The notes under the pieces: generated by a model
Databases searched by the model: none
Told to the model about the DNA's origin: nothing
What the model saw: only the letters and a program-made list of their open reading frames with translations
Shown: positions 53,258-60,815 of the stretch, in pieces
Position numbering within the stretch: position 1 is the stretch's first letter
Layout of the letters: every line of letters begins with the position of its first letter
Origin: Granulosicoccus sp963833195
GTDB lineage: Bacteria > Pseudomonadota > Gammaproteobacteria > Granulosicoccales > Granulosicoccaceae
Assembly: GCA_963833195.1 (NCBI GenBank)
Contig: CAWHXF010000027.1
Location: 3,782,001-3,846,000, forward strand
Length of the DNA: 64,000 nt
Direction of reading: 5' to 3'
Program-made: the position numbers and the translations under genes

Positions 53258-55516
53258 ATGACGCTCCACGCCCGAACCCGGTCCGGAATCCGGCCCGGAA
53301 CCCAGCCTGGAACGCGGCCTGGAACGCGGCCTGGAACGCGGCCTCGCACCCGCGTCGCGCTCTGCGTCGCCGCCTCCCTCGCGACGACGCTCGCGGCGGC
53401 CGCACCCGCGGTGGACGGGACCGCGATCGTGGTGCCCGACGACGGCTGGTACCAGGTGCAGGACGCCGCGACCTACGCCTCGCTGTGCGAGGGCGTGCGA
53501 CGCTGCGACGTCGGGCCGGGCACCTACCTGGTCGTCAACCACACCACCGGCGTGCGCTACGAGGCGGTGGACGTGCCCGGACCCGCGGGCGGCGCACCGA
53601 GCGTGGACGGCAACACGATCTCGTGGGCCGACGACGGCTGGTACCAGGTCCAGACCCGCGATACCTACGTCGAGGTTTGCCAGGGCAGGGGCTCCTGCGA
53701 GGTGCCACCCGGCACCTACCGCGTCATCAACCTCACGACCGGCACCCGCTACGAGGACGTCACGGTCGCAGCCGCGCCAGGACCCGGCCCGGGGCCCGGC
53801 CCGGGACCGGACCCCGTGGGCGACGACTTTCCCGTCCGCATCACTCCGGACCTGCTCGTCCCACACGACCCCGACGCCGATACCGGCGCCCCCGAACTGC
53901 CTCCCGGGCTCCGACCCGCGGGCGACGTCAACGGTGATGGCCGCCAGGACGCGATCGTCATCCTGAGGGGCGATGTGCCGGGGTTCCACGTGGCGGCCGG
54001 GATCCTCTTCGCCGATGCGTCGAACGGCTTCCCCGGACTGCCGGCGGACCCGGACGATCCGGGCGCCGCCGAGACGGTGCGGCGCGCCGGGTTCGTCATC
54101 GAGGGAGTCCGTTCGAGCGTCACGGGTGTCGGCGACGTGAACGGCGACGGCTACGACGACCTGTCGTTCTCGAGCGACGGCTTCTTCGAGGTGGGCAGGG
54201 GCTACGTGCTGGCGGGCGGTCCGGACCCGCAAGGCTTCTACGCCGGCCGGGCCGCGAGCGTCGATCCCGACCGGATCCTCGTCGATGTCGGCGTGACTGC
54301 CGGCTTCATCGGCGCCGGGGACGTGAACGGCGACGGCATCGGAGACCTCTTCGTCACGAGCCCCGGCGACTCGTTCGGCGGCGTGCTGTACGGAGCGTCC
54401 GACCTGGACGTGACCCTGCGCGACCGCGCGGCGCTTGGCGCGCTGGCCCTGGTGGGCAGCTGCATCGGTACCTACTGCACGTCGCGCCCCGTCGGGGACA
54501 TCGACGGCGACGGTTTCGACGACGTGTACGTGTCGCGCTTCGGCGGCGGCGACTGCGGTTACGGAAGCGCGACGGCCGTGCTCTACGGCGCGGCCGACGG
54601 GATCGCGCAGCGCGGCGCGGTCGGCGACTACCCGGAGTCGGAGCGCACGCTCGTCGCCGACGAGGGCGCCGGGCGCTGCCTGGCATCGAGCGCGGCGAGG
54701 GTCGCCGGTACCGGCGACGTCGATGGCGACGGCCGGATCGACTTCGTCATCGACTCGCGTTTCGGAGCGGGGCCGGGCGCGCTGGTGTTCGGCCGGGCCG
54801 AGCGCACGCCGATCCTGTGGGTGCAGGCGTTCGACGGGCAGCGCGGGGTGACGATCGACGTCGACACGGTGCCGACGCTCGAGGACGTGACCGGCGACGG
54901 GCTGGCCGACCTGATATTCGAGGGTGGGCGCCTGTTCGCGGGCCGCGCGCGCGGCGTCGCCTCCGTCGACGGTCCCGTGGTCGTGCGCTCCCCGGACGCC
55001 TTCGAGATCCGTGCGGGAGGCGCGCCCCCCGCCGGGACCGATGACTACCTGGTGGAGGTCGACGGCCGCTTCGCGGGCACGCTCGACGATGTCGATGCCA
55101 GCCTCGAGGTCATCGACGCGACGGGCGGCGCGCAGGCGCGCATCACGCTCCGGGCGCGCGACGCGAGCGGCACCGTGCTGGCCACCACGAATCGTACGGT
55201 ACGGGCCTGGGACGGCCCCCTGCTGCAGGCGGAGCTCGTCGCGCCGCGGCTCGTGCGGCTGTTCGTGGAGGACGTGTCGCCGCCCCTGCGCAGCTACGGC
55301 CGCGCCCTCGTCTGGCGCGACGGGGTGCCCGTCGCACGCTCGCAGCGAGGCGGCGACGACTTCTACGATACCGAGCTCGTGCTGGGGCGCACGTACACGT
55401 ACTTCGTCACGCCCGACTACCTGCCGGCGGGCTCGCTGGACCCGTCCTCGCTGAGCGACGCACCGCTCGGGCAGCGGCGCAGCAACTCCGTCACGGTGAC
55501 GCTGCCGCTGCCCTGA
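53258..55516 (+). CDS. exported FG-GAP/VCBS repeat protein with two WYQVQ modules
   Basis: 752 aa. The start is a repeat-built Arg/Pro/Thr stretch, then a hydrophobic 'VALCVAASLATTLAAAAP', so probably exported. Two ~45-residue modules follow (about 60-105 and 120-168): 'DGWYQVQDAATYASLCEG' and 'DGWYQVQTRDTYVEVCQG', each with two Cys and 'PGTY-V-N-TTG-RYE'. After a Pro/Gly linker comes a beta-propeller of FG-GAP repeats with calcium-type loops (GDVNGDGRQDA, GDVNGDGYDDL, GDVNGDGIGDL, GDIDGDGFDDV, GDVDGDGRIDF). A beta-sandwich end follows. Probably surface or secreted, calcium binding. Confidence 0.85.
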   Translation: MTLHARTRSGIRPGTQPGTRPGTRPGTRPRTRVALCVAASLATTLAAAAPAVDGTAIVVPDDGWYQVQDAATYASLCEGVRRCDVGPGTYLVVNHTTGVRYEAVDVPGPAGGAPSVDGNTISWADDGWYQVQTRDTYVEVCQGRGSCEVPPGTYRVINLTTGTRYEDVTVAAAPGPGPGPGPGPDPVGDDFPVRITPDLLVPHDPDADTGAPELPPGLRPAGDVNGDGRQDAIVILRGDVPGFHVAAGILFADASNGFPGLPADPDDPGAAETVRRAGFVIEGVRSSVTGVGDVNGDGYDDLSFSSDGFFEVGRGYVLAGGPDPQGFYAGRAASVDPDRILVDVGVTAGFIGAGDVNGDGIGDLFVTSPGDSFGGVLYGASDLDVTLRDRAALGALALVGSCIGTYCTSRPVGDIDGDGFDDVYVSRFGGGDCGYGSATAVLYGAADGIAQRGAVGDYPESERTLVADEGAGRCLASSAARVAGTGDVDGDGRIDFVIDSRFGAGPGALVFGRAERTPILWVQAFDGQRGVTIDVDTVPTLEDVTGDGLADLIFEGGRLFAGRARGVASVDGPVVVRSPDAFEIRAGGAPPAGTDDYLVEVDGRFAGTLDDVDASLEVIDATGGAQARITLRARDASGTVLATTNRTVRAWDGPLLQAELVAPRLVRLFVEDVSPPLRSYGRALVWRDGVPVARSQRGGDDFYDTELVLGRTYTYFVTPDYLPAGSLDPSSLSDAPLGQRRSNSVTVTLPLP
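53293..53352 (+). repeat. 12-bp tandem repeat at the N-terminus of the FG-GAP protein
   Basis: Three identical 12-bp units GCCTGGAACGCG (53305-53340), flanked by a degenerate unit on each side, encode the PGTR repeat before the signal-peptide-like hydrophobic segment. Confidence 0.85.
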
Positions 55517-55521
55517 GTGTC

Positions 55522-55647
55522 CGCAGCGTCGACTGGACGCTCGACGGTGGGGAGTTCCGCCTGGCGTCGGCGGGGCTGCTCAGGACCGCGCGGCTGCTGG
55601 TGAAGGGGGCGCCGATGGGGCCGAAGGCGGGCTGGCCGGTGAGCTGA
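55522..55647 (+). pseudogene. remnant resembling the C-terminus of a PrpF-family isomerase
   Basis: An open frame without start reads 'VDWTLDGGEFRLASAGLL', 'RTARLLVKGAP' to a TGA at 55645. PrpF-like isomerases end with a similar RTARxLxxG segment. Only about 40 residues remain, directly after the FG-GAP stop. Call is tentative. Confidence 0.3.
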
Positions 55648-55739
55648 CGAGCGGCCCCTCGACGCGACACGCGGTGGTCGTGTCGAGGTCCGTTTCCGAA
55701 AGCCCGCCGCGCGTCCCGGCATTGTGCCTCGTTCACGAC

Positions 55740-56162
55740 TCAGGATTCGTCCGTGGGATCGAGCAGCGTGTCGAGCCTCACGGGCACGTGAGCGGCGAAT
55801 GCCCCGAAGTCCTTGTCGGTGGTCAAAATCGAGCAGTCGCGCCGATCGGCGGCCGCGCAGATCAGGAAGTCCGTGTTCGAGCCCTGCACGCCAGTGCGTC
55901 GGCACGTGTTGAAGAACGCGGCCGCGGTCTCGTGATCCTCGGCCTCTAGAACGAGATCGGGAAAGCTGCGCAGGCGGTGACGCAGGGTGTCGAAGGTATC
56001 GCGGTCGCGAATGCCGCTCAGCAGCTCCTGTCGCACCGCGCCGAGCATCAGCACGCGTCCATCTGCGACGAGCCGCGACAGACGGGCGGTGGCGATGTCC
56101 GCCACGACTGCCCGGCGGCGCAGTGCAAGCGACCACACGGAGGTATCGACGAGCACCTTCAC
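55740..56162 (-). CDS. vapC: VapC-type PIN-domain ribonuclease toxin
   Basis: 140 aa. PIN-domain acidic residues: Asp in 'VLVDTSVWSLAL', Glu in 'GAVRQELLSGI', Asp in 'GSNTDFLICAAAD', Asp in 'ILTTDKDFGAFA'. Site-specific RNase, toxin of a type II pair. Start is a GTG at 56162 overlapping the vapB stop (GTGA), the usual coupled arrangement. Confidence 0.93.
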   Translation of the reverse strand: MKVLVDTSVWSLALRRRAVVADIATARLSRLVADGRVLMLGAVRQELLSGIRDRDTFDTLRHRLRSFPDLVLEAEDHETAAAFFNTCRRTGVQGSNTDFLICAAADRRDCSILTTDKDFGAFAAHVPVRLDTLLDPTDES

Positions 56163-56359
56163 TGACGGCTTCTTTGCGCCTTGTAGTCGTAGTCGGCGTC
56201 GTACTCGACCGTGCCGAAGAGCTCGAGTATCCGCAATTGGTTGCGCCGCTCGACGTACTCGCGCAACGCCTCCAGCACCACCGCTCGCTTGGTACGGTGA
56301 CCGCCGAGCTTCATGGCCTCTTCGAGCAGCTCAGGGTCGATGTCGAGATTGGTGGCCAT
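56159..56359 (-). CDS. vapB: VapB-type antitoxin
   Basis: 66 aa, ATG 56359. 'MATNLDIDPELLEEAMKLGG' and 'RTKRAVVLEALREYVERRNQ' match the VapB (DUF2191) ribbon-helix-helix type; the acidic/Tyr-rich tail 'EYDADYDYKAQ' would wrap the toxin. It lies directly upstream of vapC with a 4-base overlap; such antitoxins repress their own operon. Confidence 0.9.
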   Translation of the reverse strand: MATNLDIDPELLEEAMKLGGHRTKRAVVLEALREYVERRNQLRILELFGTVEYDADYDYKAQRSRQ

Positions 56360-56532
56360 CGGAGCGCTCGTCGATCAATCTGCACAAAGAGTTGCACAAG
56401 TTCATCCACGGCGCAACGCGGTCAGCGGCCGGGGTGTCGGCGCCACTCCCGGCCGGTGTGTCTCGAATTCGACCTTGAAGCGTTCGGCCACGCCGGCGTC
56501 GAGCTTGAGTAGCGCCTCCGATCTGCCGTCGC

Positions 56533-57486
56533 TCAAAGCTCCCGAATCGGCGCCCCGGCCGCGAACGCCGCGATCGCCCCCACGCTTTGCTCGTGGAAGA
56601 CCCGCCAGGTCGCCCGCGTCACGTAGCCCAGGTGCGGCGTCAGCAGCAACCGCTCGCCGAAGCGCGCCTTCGCCTCGCGCCACGGATCGTCCGCAGGCAA
56701 CGGCTCGGCCTCGAACACGTCGATCGCGGCGCGGGCCGAGTCGTCGCGCTCCATCCAGTCGAACAGCGCCGCCCGGTCGAGCAGCCCCGCGCGCGAGGTG
56801 TTCACCACCAGTGCGCCCGCCGGCAGCGCGGCCAGCGCCTCGGCGCCGACGAGCCCGGCGCTGCGCTGCGACAGCACCATGTGGATCGACAGCACGTCGG
56901 AGCGCCCGGCGAGTGCCGACAGGCTCGGCGCGCGCTCGATGCCGTGCTCGGCGGCGCGGTCGTCGGTGAGGTTCGGCGACCAGGCCCGCACCGTCGAGCC
57001 GAACGCGCGGCACAGCGCGGCGACCTGGACGCCGATGTTGCCGAGCCCGACGAGACCCACCTCCAGGTCCGCGAGGTCCCGCCCCGGCGCGCCCTGGAAG
57101 CCCCCGGCGGCGAGCCGCGCGCTCTCGTCACCGATGCGGCGGGCCTGGTGCAGGATCATCGCCAGCGTCAGCTCCGACGTCGTGGTCTTGCGCGACTGCG
57201 TGCCGCAGACGGTGACGCCGCACGCCTTCGCCGCGGCGACGTCGATGGACAGGTTCCGCGGTCCGCTCGTCACGATCAGCTTCAGCGCCGGCAGCGCCTC
57301 GATCAGGGCGGCGGGGAAGGGCGTGCGCTCGCGCATCAGGCACACCACGTCGAACGGGACGAGCGTGTCGACGAGCGCTTCCGGCGGGATCGGCGCGTCG
57401 AAGAAGCGCAGCTCCGCGTCGAGCGTGTCCCAGGGGGCGCAGTCGCGCGCGACCCCGGCCCAGTCATCCAGAACGGCGATTCGCAT
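56533..57486 (-). CDS. D-2-hydroxyacid dehydrogenase (NAD-binding)
   Basis: 317 aa. ATG 57486 has a textbook GGAGGAAA site. NAD fold 'VGLVGLGNIGVQVAALCRAF' near residue 150. Catalytic Arg region 'VVNTSRAGLLDRAALF', Glu in 'AAIDVFEAEPLP', and His in 'LLLTPHLGYVT'. Typical of glycerate/phosphoglycerate-type dehydrogenases; substrate not resolved. The N-terminus 'MRIAVLDDWAGVARDCAPW' is common in a subgroup of unknown substrate. Confidence 0.92.
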   Translation of the reverse strand: MRIAVLDDWAGVARDCAPWDTLDAELRFFDAPIPPEALVDTLVPFDVVCLMRERTPFPAALIEALPALKLIVTSGPRNLSIDVAAAKACGVTVCGTQSRKTTTSELTLAMILHQARRIGDESARLAAGGFQGAPGRDLADLEVGLVGLGNIGVQVAALCRAFGSTVRAWSPNLTDDRAAEHGIERAPSLSALAGRSDVLSIHMVLSQRSAGLVGAEALAALPAGALVVNTSRAGLLDRAALFDWMERDDSARAAIDVFEAEPLPADDPWREAKARFGERLLLTPHLGYVTRATWRVFHEQSVGAIAAFAAGAPIREL

Positions 57487-57496
57487 CGGATTTCCT

Positions 57497-57660
57497 CCAG
57501 TCCGGCAGAGGGCCCACGATCGGTGAGACCGAAGATGACGCAGAAGGCCAGGCCCGCGAGGATGTTGCGCCGCAACTCGCCGGGCCTCACCCCCACGTAG
57601 CGTGCACCGATCGAGGCGCCGATGAAGAAATAGTCGAATAGCGGCCACCGCCGCCGGACG
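57497..57660 (-). pseudogene. remnant of a membrane protein (possibly AbrB-like)
   Basis: Reading the minus strand gives 'LFDYFFIGASIGARYVGVRP' and 'LRRNILAGLAFCVIFGLTD', one hydrophobic helix with a GASIGARY motif, with no start codon, running into the dehydrogenase leader. It looks like the C-terminal end of an AbrB-type membrane protein. Family guess is weak. Confidence 0.3.
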
Positions 57661-57730
57661 GGAACGCGGTGCGGATCGCCCGCCGGTGTGGGCTACGATC
57701 GAGACGGATACCGAAGGGGAGCGAGCACGC

Positions 57731-58468
57731 GTGGACGAGCGGGTGATCGAGGAACTGGCGCCTCATGGTCGGCTGCGCGCCGGACTCAACATGAGCAACT
57801 TCCTGCTCGTCACCGGCGAGACGGCCGATGGTCAACCCGACGGCACGTCGCCCGACATCGCGCGGGCCGTCGCCGATGAGCTCGGCGTGCCGCTCGAGCT
57901 CGTGCGCTTCGACGGCCCCGGGGACGTGGCCGATGCGGCCGACGCCGATGTCTGGGACATCGCGAACATCGGCGCCGAACCGGAACGGGCGAAGCGCATC
58001 GCCTTCAGCCCGGCGTGGTGCGAGATCCAGGCCACGTGCCTGCTACCCGCGGGCAGCCCGTACCGCGCGTTCGCGGAGCTCGACGCGCCCGGCGTGCGCA
58101 TCGCGGTCAAGGCGCGCAGCGCCTACGACCTGTGGCTGACCGAGCACCTGCGCCACGCGACGCTCGTGCGCGAGCCCTCGATCGACGACTCCTACGACAG
58201 GTTCGTCGCCGACGGGCTCGAGGCGCTCGCGGGGCTCAGGCCGAAGCTCGTCGACCAGCACGCCTCGTTGCCCGGCTCGATGCTGCTCGAGGAAAGCTTC
58301 ACCGCCGTGCAGCAGTCCATCGGTTGCCGCACCGGGCGGCCCGCGGCGGCAGCGTTCCTGCGCGAGTTCGTCGAGCGCTCGGTCCGGTCCGGCTTCGTGC
58401 GGTCGTTGTTCGTCAGGCACGGCGTCGAGGGGCGGCTGTCGGTGCCGGGCGTGCCGCGGGACGCGTAG
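57731..58468 (+). CDS. SBP_bac_3-like substrate-binding protein without signal peptide
   Basis: About 245 aa from GTG 57731 with GGGGAG upstream. 'HGRLRAGLNMSNFLLVTG' and 'PDGTSPDIARAVADELGVPL' are the start of family-3 solute-binding proteins, with 'VWDIANIGAEPERAKRIAFS' and 'LDAPGVRIAVKARSAYDLWL'. No N-terminal hydrophobic segment, so it is either cytosolic or has lost its signal. No ABC permease beside it. Confidence 0.85.
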   Translation: MDERVIEELAPHGRLRAGLNMSNFLLVTGETADGQPDGTSPDIARAVADELGVPLELVRFDGPGDVADAADADVWDIANIGAEPERAKRIAFSPAWCEIQATCLLPAGSPYRAFAELDAPGVRIAVKARSAYDLWLTEHLRHATLVREPSIDDSYDRFVADGLEALAGLRPKLVDQHASLPGSMLLEESFTAVQQSIGCRTGRPAAAAFLREFVERSVRSGFVRSLFVRHGVEGRLSVPGVPRDA

Positions 58469-58477
58469 CGGATGGCG

Positions 58478-58805
58478 CGCCAGCCAGCGATGCCGGAAGC
58501 CGCGTACGTGAGCACCCCGTCGAGCAGTCCGATGGCCGAGGCGTTCGTCAATCCTCTCACCGCTGGAGTTCGCCGAGGCGGGTCTGGTGCTGCGTCCCGT
58601 CGAGCTCGACGCGCCGTACGTGACGACGCTGGTGCACCGCCACGACGTGCATCCGTCGGGGTTCGTACGTCGCTTCTTGGACGTGCTCGAGGCGACGCGG
58701 GACCGGGCACTGGCCCGGGCGACCGCGATCTCGCACGCCGGGACGGACGGTATGGGGCGTGACGAGGTGCCCCGTGCGATGCTGCCCGGACCGCCGGGGA
58801 GCTGA
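58478..58805 (+). pseudogene. frameshifted remnant resembling a LysR-type regulator C-terminus
   Basis: First frame: 'YVSTPSSSPMAEAFVNPLT'. Second frame: 'SPLEFAEAGLVLRPVELDAP', 'YVTTLVHRHDVHPSGFVRRF', 'LDVLEATRDRALARATA'. Together they look like the end of a LysR-type effector domain (…aiVNPLtaleFaeaGlvLRP…). The N-terminal helix-turn-helix half is absent. A one-base shift near 58555 separates the parts. Fills most of the gap before the phospholipase gene. Confidence 0.4.
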
Positions 58806-58833
58806 CCCGGCCACGCTGGGTACCTTCGGACCG

Positions 58834-60372
58834 ATGTGGCTACGCCTGCTGGCGCTCTCTGCGGCGCTCGCGCTCGGTGCGTGCACCGACCTTCCCTCGC
58901 TCGACGGGCGAAGCGTCTCGCACGCCCTCGACGACGAGGCCGCCGACGCCACGCCGCTCGGACGCCACCTCGCCCCGCAGCTCGATGCGCATCCGGAGAT
59001 GTCCGGCGTGCGCCTGCTCGGCGACCCGCTCGACGCGTTCGTCGCCCGCATGGCGCTCGCGAAGCGCGCGACCGAGACGCTCGACCTGCAGTACTACATC
59101 TGGCACCGGGACATCACGGGCCTGCTGCTCTACGAGGCTGTGCTCGACGCCGCCGACCGCGGCGTGCGGGTCCGGCTGCTGATCGACGACTTCAACACCG
59201 CGGAGCTCGACCCGACGCTGGCCGCGCTCGACGCGCACGAGCGCATCGAGGTCAGGCTCTTCAACCCCTTCGTGCATCGCGAGCACCGCTGGCGCTCGTA
59301 CCTGACCGACTTCCGGCGCATCAACCGGCGCATGCACAACAAGTCGTTCACGGTCGACGCCCGGGTGTCGATCCTCGGCGGGCGCAACGTCGGCGACGAG
59401 TACTTCGGCGCCACCGAGGACGTCGCCTTCTCCGATCTCGACATGCTGGCCGTCGGCCCGGTCGTCGATGCGATCGCCACGGACTTCGATGCCTACTGGT
59501 CATCGGAGTCCGCCTACCCGGCAGCGTCGGTGGTGGAGGGCGCGGAGGGCTACGACGGCGACGCCCTGCGCGCCGACGCGGCCGGCAGGCGCTCGTCGGC
59601 GCTCGGCCGGTCGTACCGGGAACGCCTTGCCGACTCGGCACTCGCGCGCGAACTGCGGGACGGGGCACCGGAGTTCGACTGGGCGCCGGCGATCATCGTC
59701 AGCGATGATCCGGTCAAGGCGCTCGGGCGGATCGAGGAGGCGGACCTGCTGATCAGCCGCCTGCGCGCGATCGTCGGCGAGCCCGCCGAGCGGCTGCAGG
59801 TGATCTCGGCCTACTTCCTGCCGACCGACGAGGTCGTGGAAGAGCTGACGACGCTGGCCGCCGACGGCGTCGACGTCACGGTAGTCACCAACTCGCTCGA
59901 GTCCACGGACTCGCCCGTCGTCTACGGCGGCTACGCCGGACAGCGCAGGCCGCTGCTCGAGGCGGGCATGGCCGTGCACGAGATCCGCTCCGAGAACGCG
60001 GCACCCGAGGTGGACGAGCGGGCGGGGCCGTTCGGCAGCACCTCGGCGAGCCTGCACGCGAAGACGATGACGGTCGACGATCGGCAGCTGTTCGTCGGCT
60101 CGTTCAACTTCGACCCCCGCTCCACGCGGCTGAACACCGAGCTCGGCATTCTCGTCGACAGCGAGTCCCTGACGTCGCGCACCGCGGCGATGTTCGCCGA
60201 GCGCCTGGCCGAAACCACCTACGAGCTGGCCCTGTCGGCGGAAGGGGATACGCTGTGGATCGATCGGCGCGGCGGCGAGGAGGTCGTGCACGAGACGGCA
60301 CCCGGCACCGGCCGGTGGACGCGCACGATCGTCTACCTGACGTCGTTGCTGCCGATCGACTGGATGCTGTAG
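58834..60372 (+). CDS. phospholipase D family lipoprotein
   Basis: About 512 aa. ATG 58834 starts a lipoprotein signal 'LLALSAALALGAC' (lipobox LGAC). Two HKD catalytic motifs: 'RRMHNKSFTVDARVSILGG' near residue 170 and 'SLHAKTMTVDDRQLFVGSFN' near residue 410. Similar to YmdC/cardiolipin-synthase-C-like PLD proteins ('LDLQYYIWHRDITGLLLYEA'). Would act at the envelope on phospholipids. Ends 'TSLLPIDWML', typical of the family. Confidence 0.93.
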   Translation: MWLRLLALSAALALGACTDLPSLDGRSVSHALDDEAADATPLGRHLAPQLDAHPEMSGVRLLGDPLDAFVARMALAKRATETLDLQYYIWHRDITGLLLYEAVLDAADRGVRVRLLIDDFNTAELDPTLAALDAHERIEVRLFNPFVHREHRWRSYLTDFRRINRRMHNKSFTVDARVSILGGRNVGDEYFGATEDVAFSDLDMLAVGPVVDAIATDFDAYWSSESAYPAASVVEGAEGYDGDALRADAAGRRSSALGRSYRERLADSALARELRDGAPEFDWAPAIIVSDDPVKALGRIEEADLLISRLRAIVGEPAERLQVISAYFLPTDEVVEELTTLAADGVDVTVVTNSLESTDSPVVYGGYAGQRRPLLEAGMAVHEIRSENAAPEVDERAGPFGSTSASLHAKTMTVDDRQLFVGSFNFDPRSTRLNTELGILVDSESLTSRTAAMFAERLAETTYELALSAEGDTLWIDRRGGEEVVHETAPGTGRWTRTIVYLTSLLPIDWML

Positions 60373-60384
60373 CTCACGGCGACG

Positions 60385-60774
60385 CACCTTCGACGCGTGC
60401 GTCCGGAAGCGGCGATTCCACTCGCTGCCCGCGAGGTTCAGGAGCAGCTGTCCGCCTCCCATGCCGCCGAAGGTGACGGCCATGTACAGGGCGAGGATCT
60501 GTCCGCGCGTGCCCGGGGACGCCTGATCGTTCAGTCAGCTTTCGGCGACCACCAGCACGCCGGCGTAGCAGAACCCCGTGACGACGCGCGCCGCCCACCA
60601 GAAGAGCGCATCGACGAGCATCGCGTGCAGCAGGATCGACACCGAAGCGACGGCCGCCATGGCGGCGAACACGCGCACGTGGCCGACCTGCCGGACCGCC
60701 CGCGGGGTCCAGATCGACCCGAGGGGGCGCGGCAGGCTCGGCGGGCGTTCCTGCAGGGAGGGCGACTCGAACAC
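60385..60774 (-). pseudogene. MFS transporter remnant with a stop at a conserved Trp codon
   Basis: Minus-strand frame 'VGHVRVFAAMAAVASVSILL', 'LFWWAARVVTGFCYAGVLVV', 'AES' then TGA, continuing in the same frame 'LNDQASPGTRGQILALYMAV' and 'GGMGGGQLLLNLAG'. YcaD-type MFS proteins have ESWLN here, so TGG has become TGA. N- and C-terminal parts of the transporter are missing. Occupies the gap between the PLD gene and the kinase gene. Confidence 0.7.
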
Positions 60775-60815
60775 CGGCGGACAAGATCAGCCGGCGCCGG
60801 TCGCGATCGCCCCGG

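Noticed and set aside
53983..53996. third parS-like site (GTTCCACGTGGCGG)
   Set aside because: Only 11 of 14 core bases match and one half-site is broken; it lies within FG-GAP coding sequence, so probably chance.
56402..57013. minus-strand 203-codon frame within the hydroxyacid dehydrogenase region
   Set aside because: It overlaps the dehydrogenase in another frame and has no family-like sequence.
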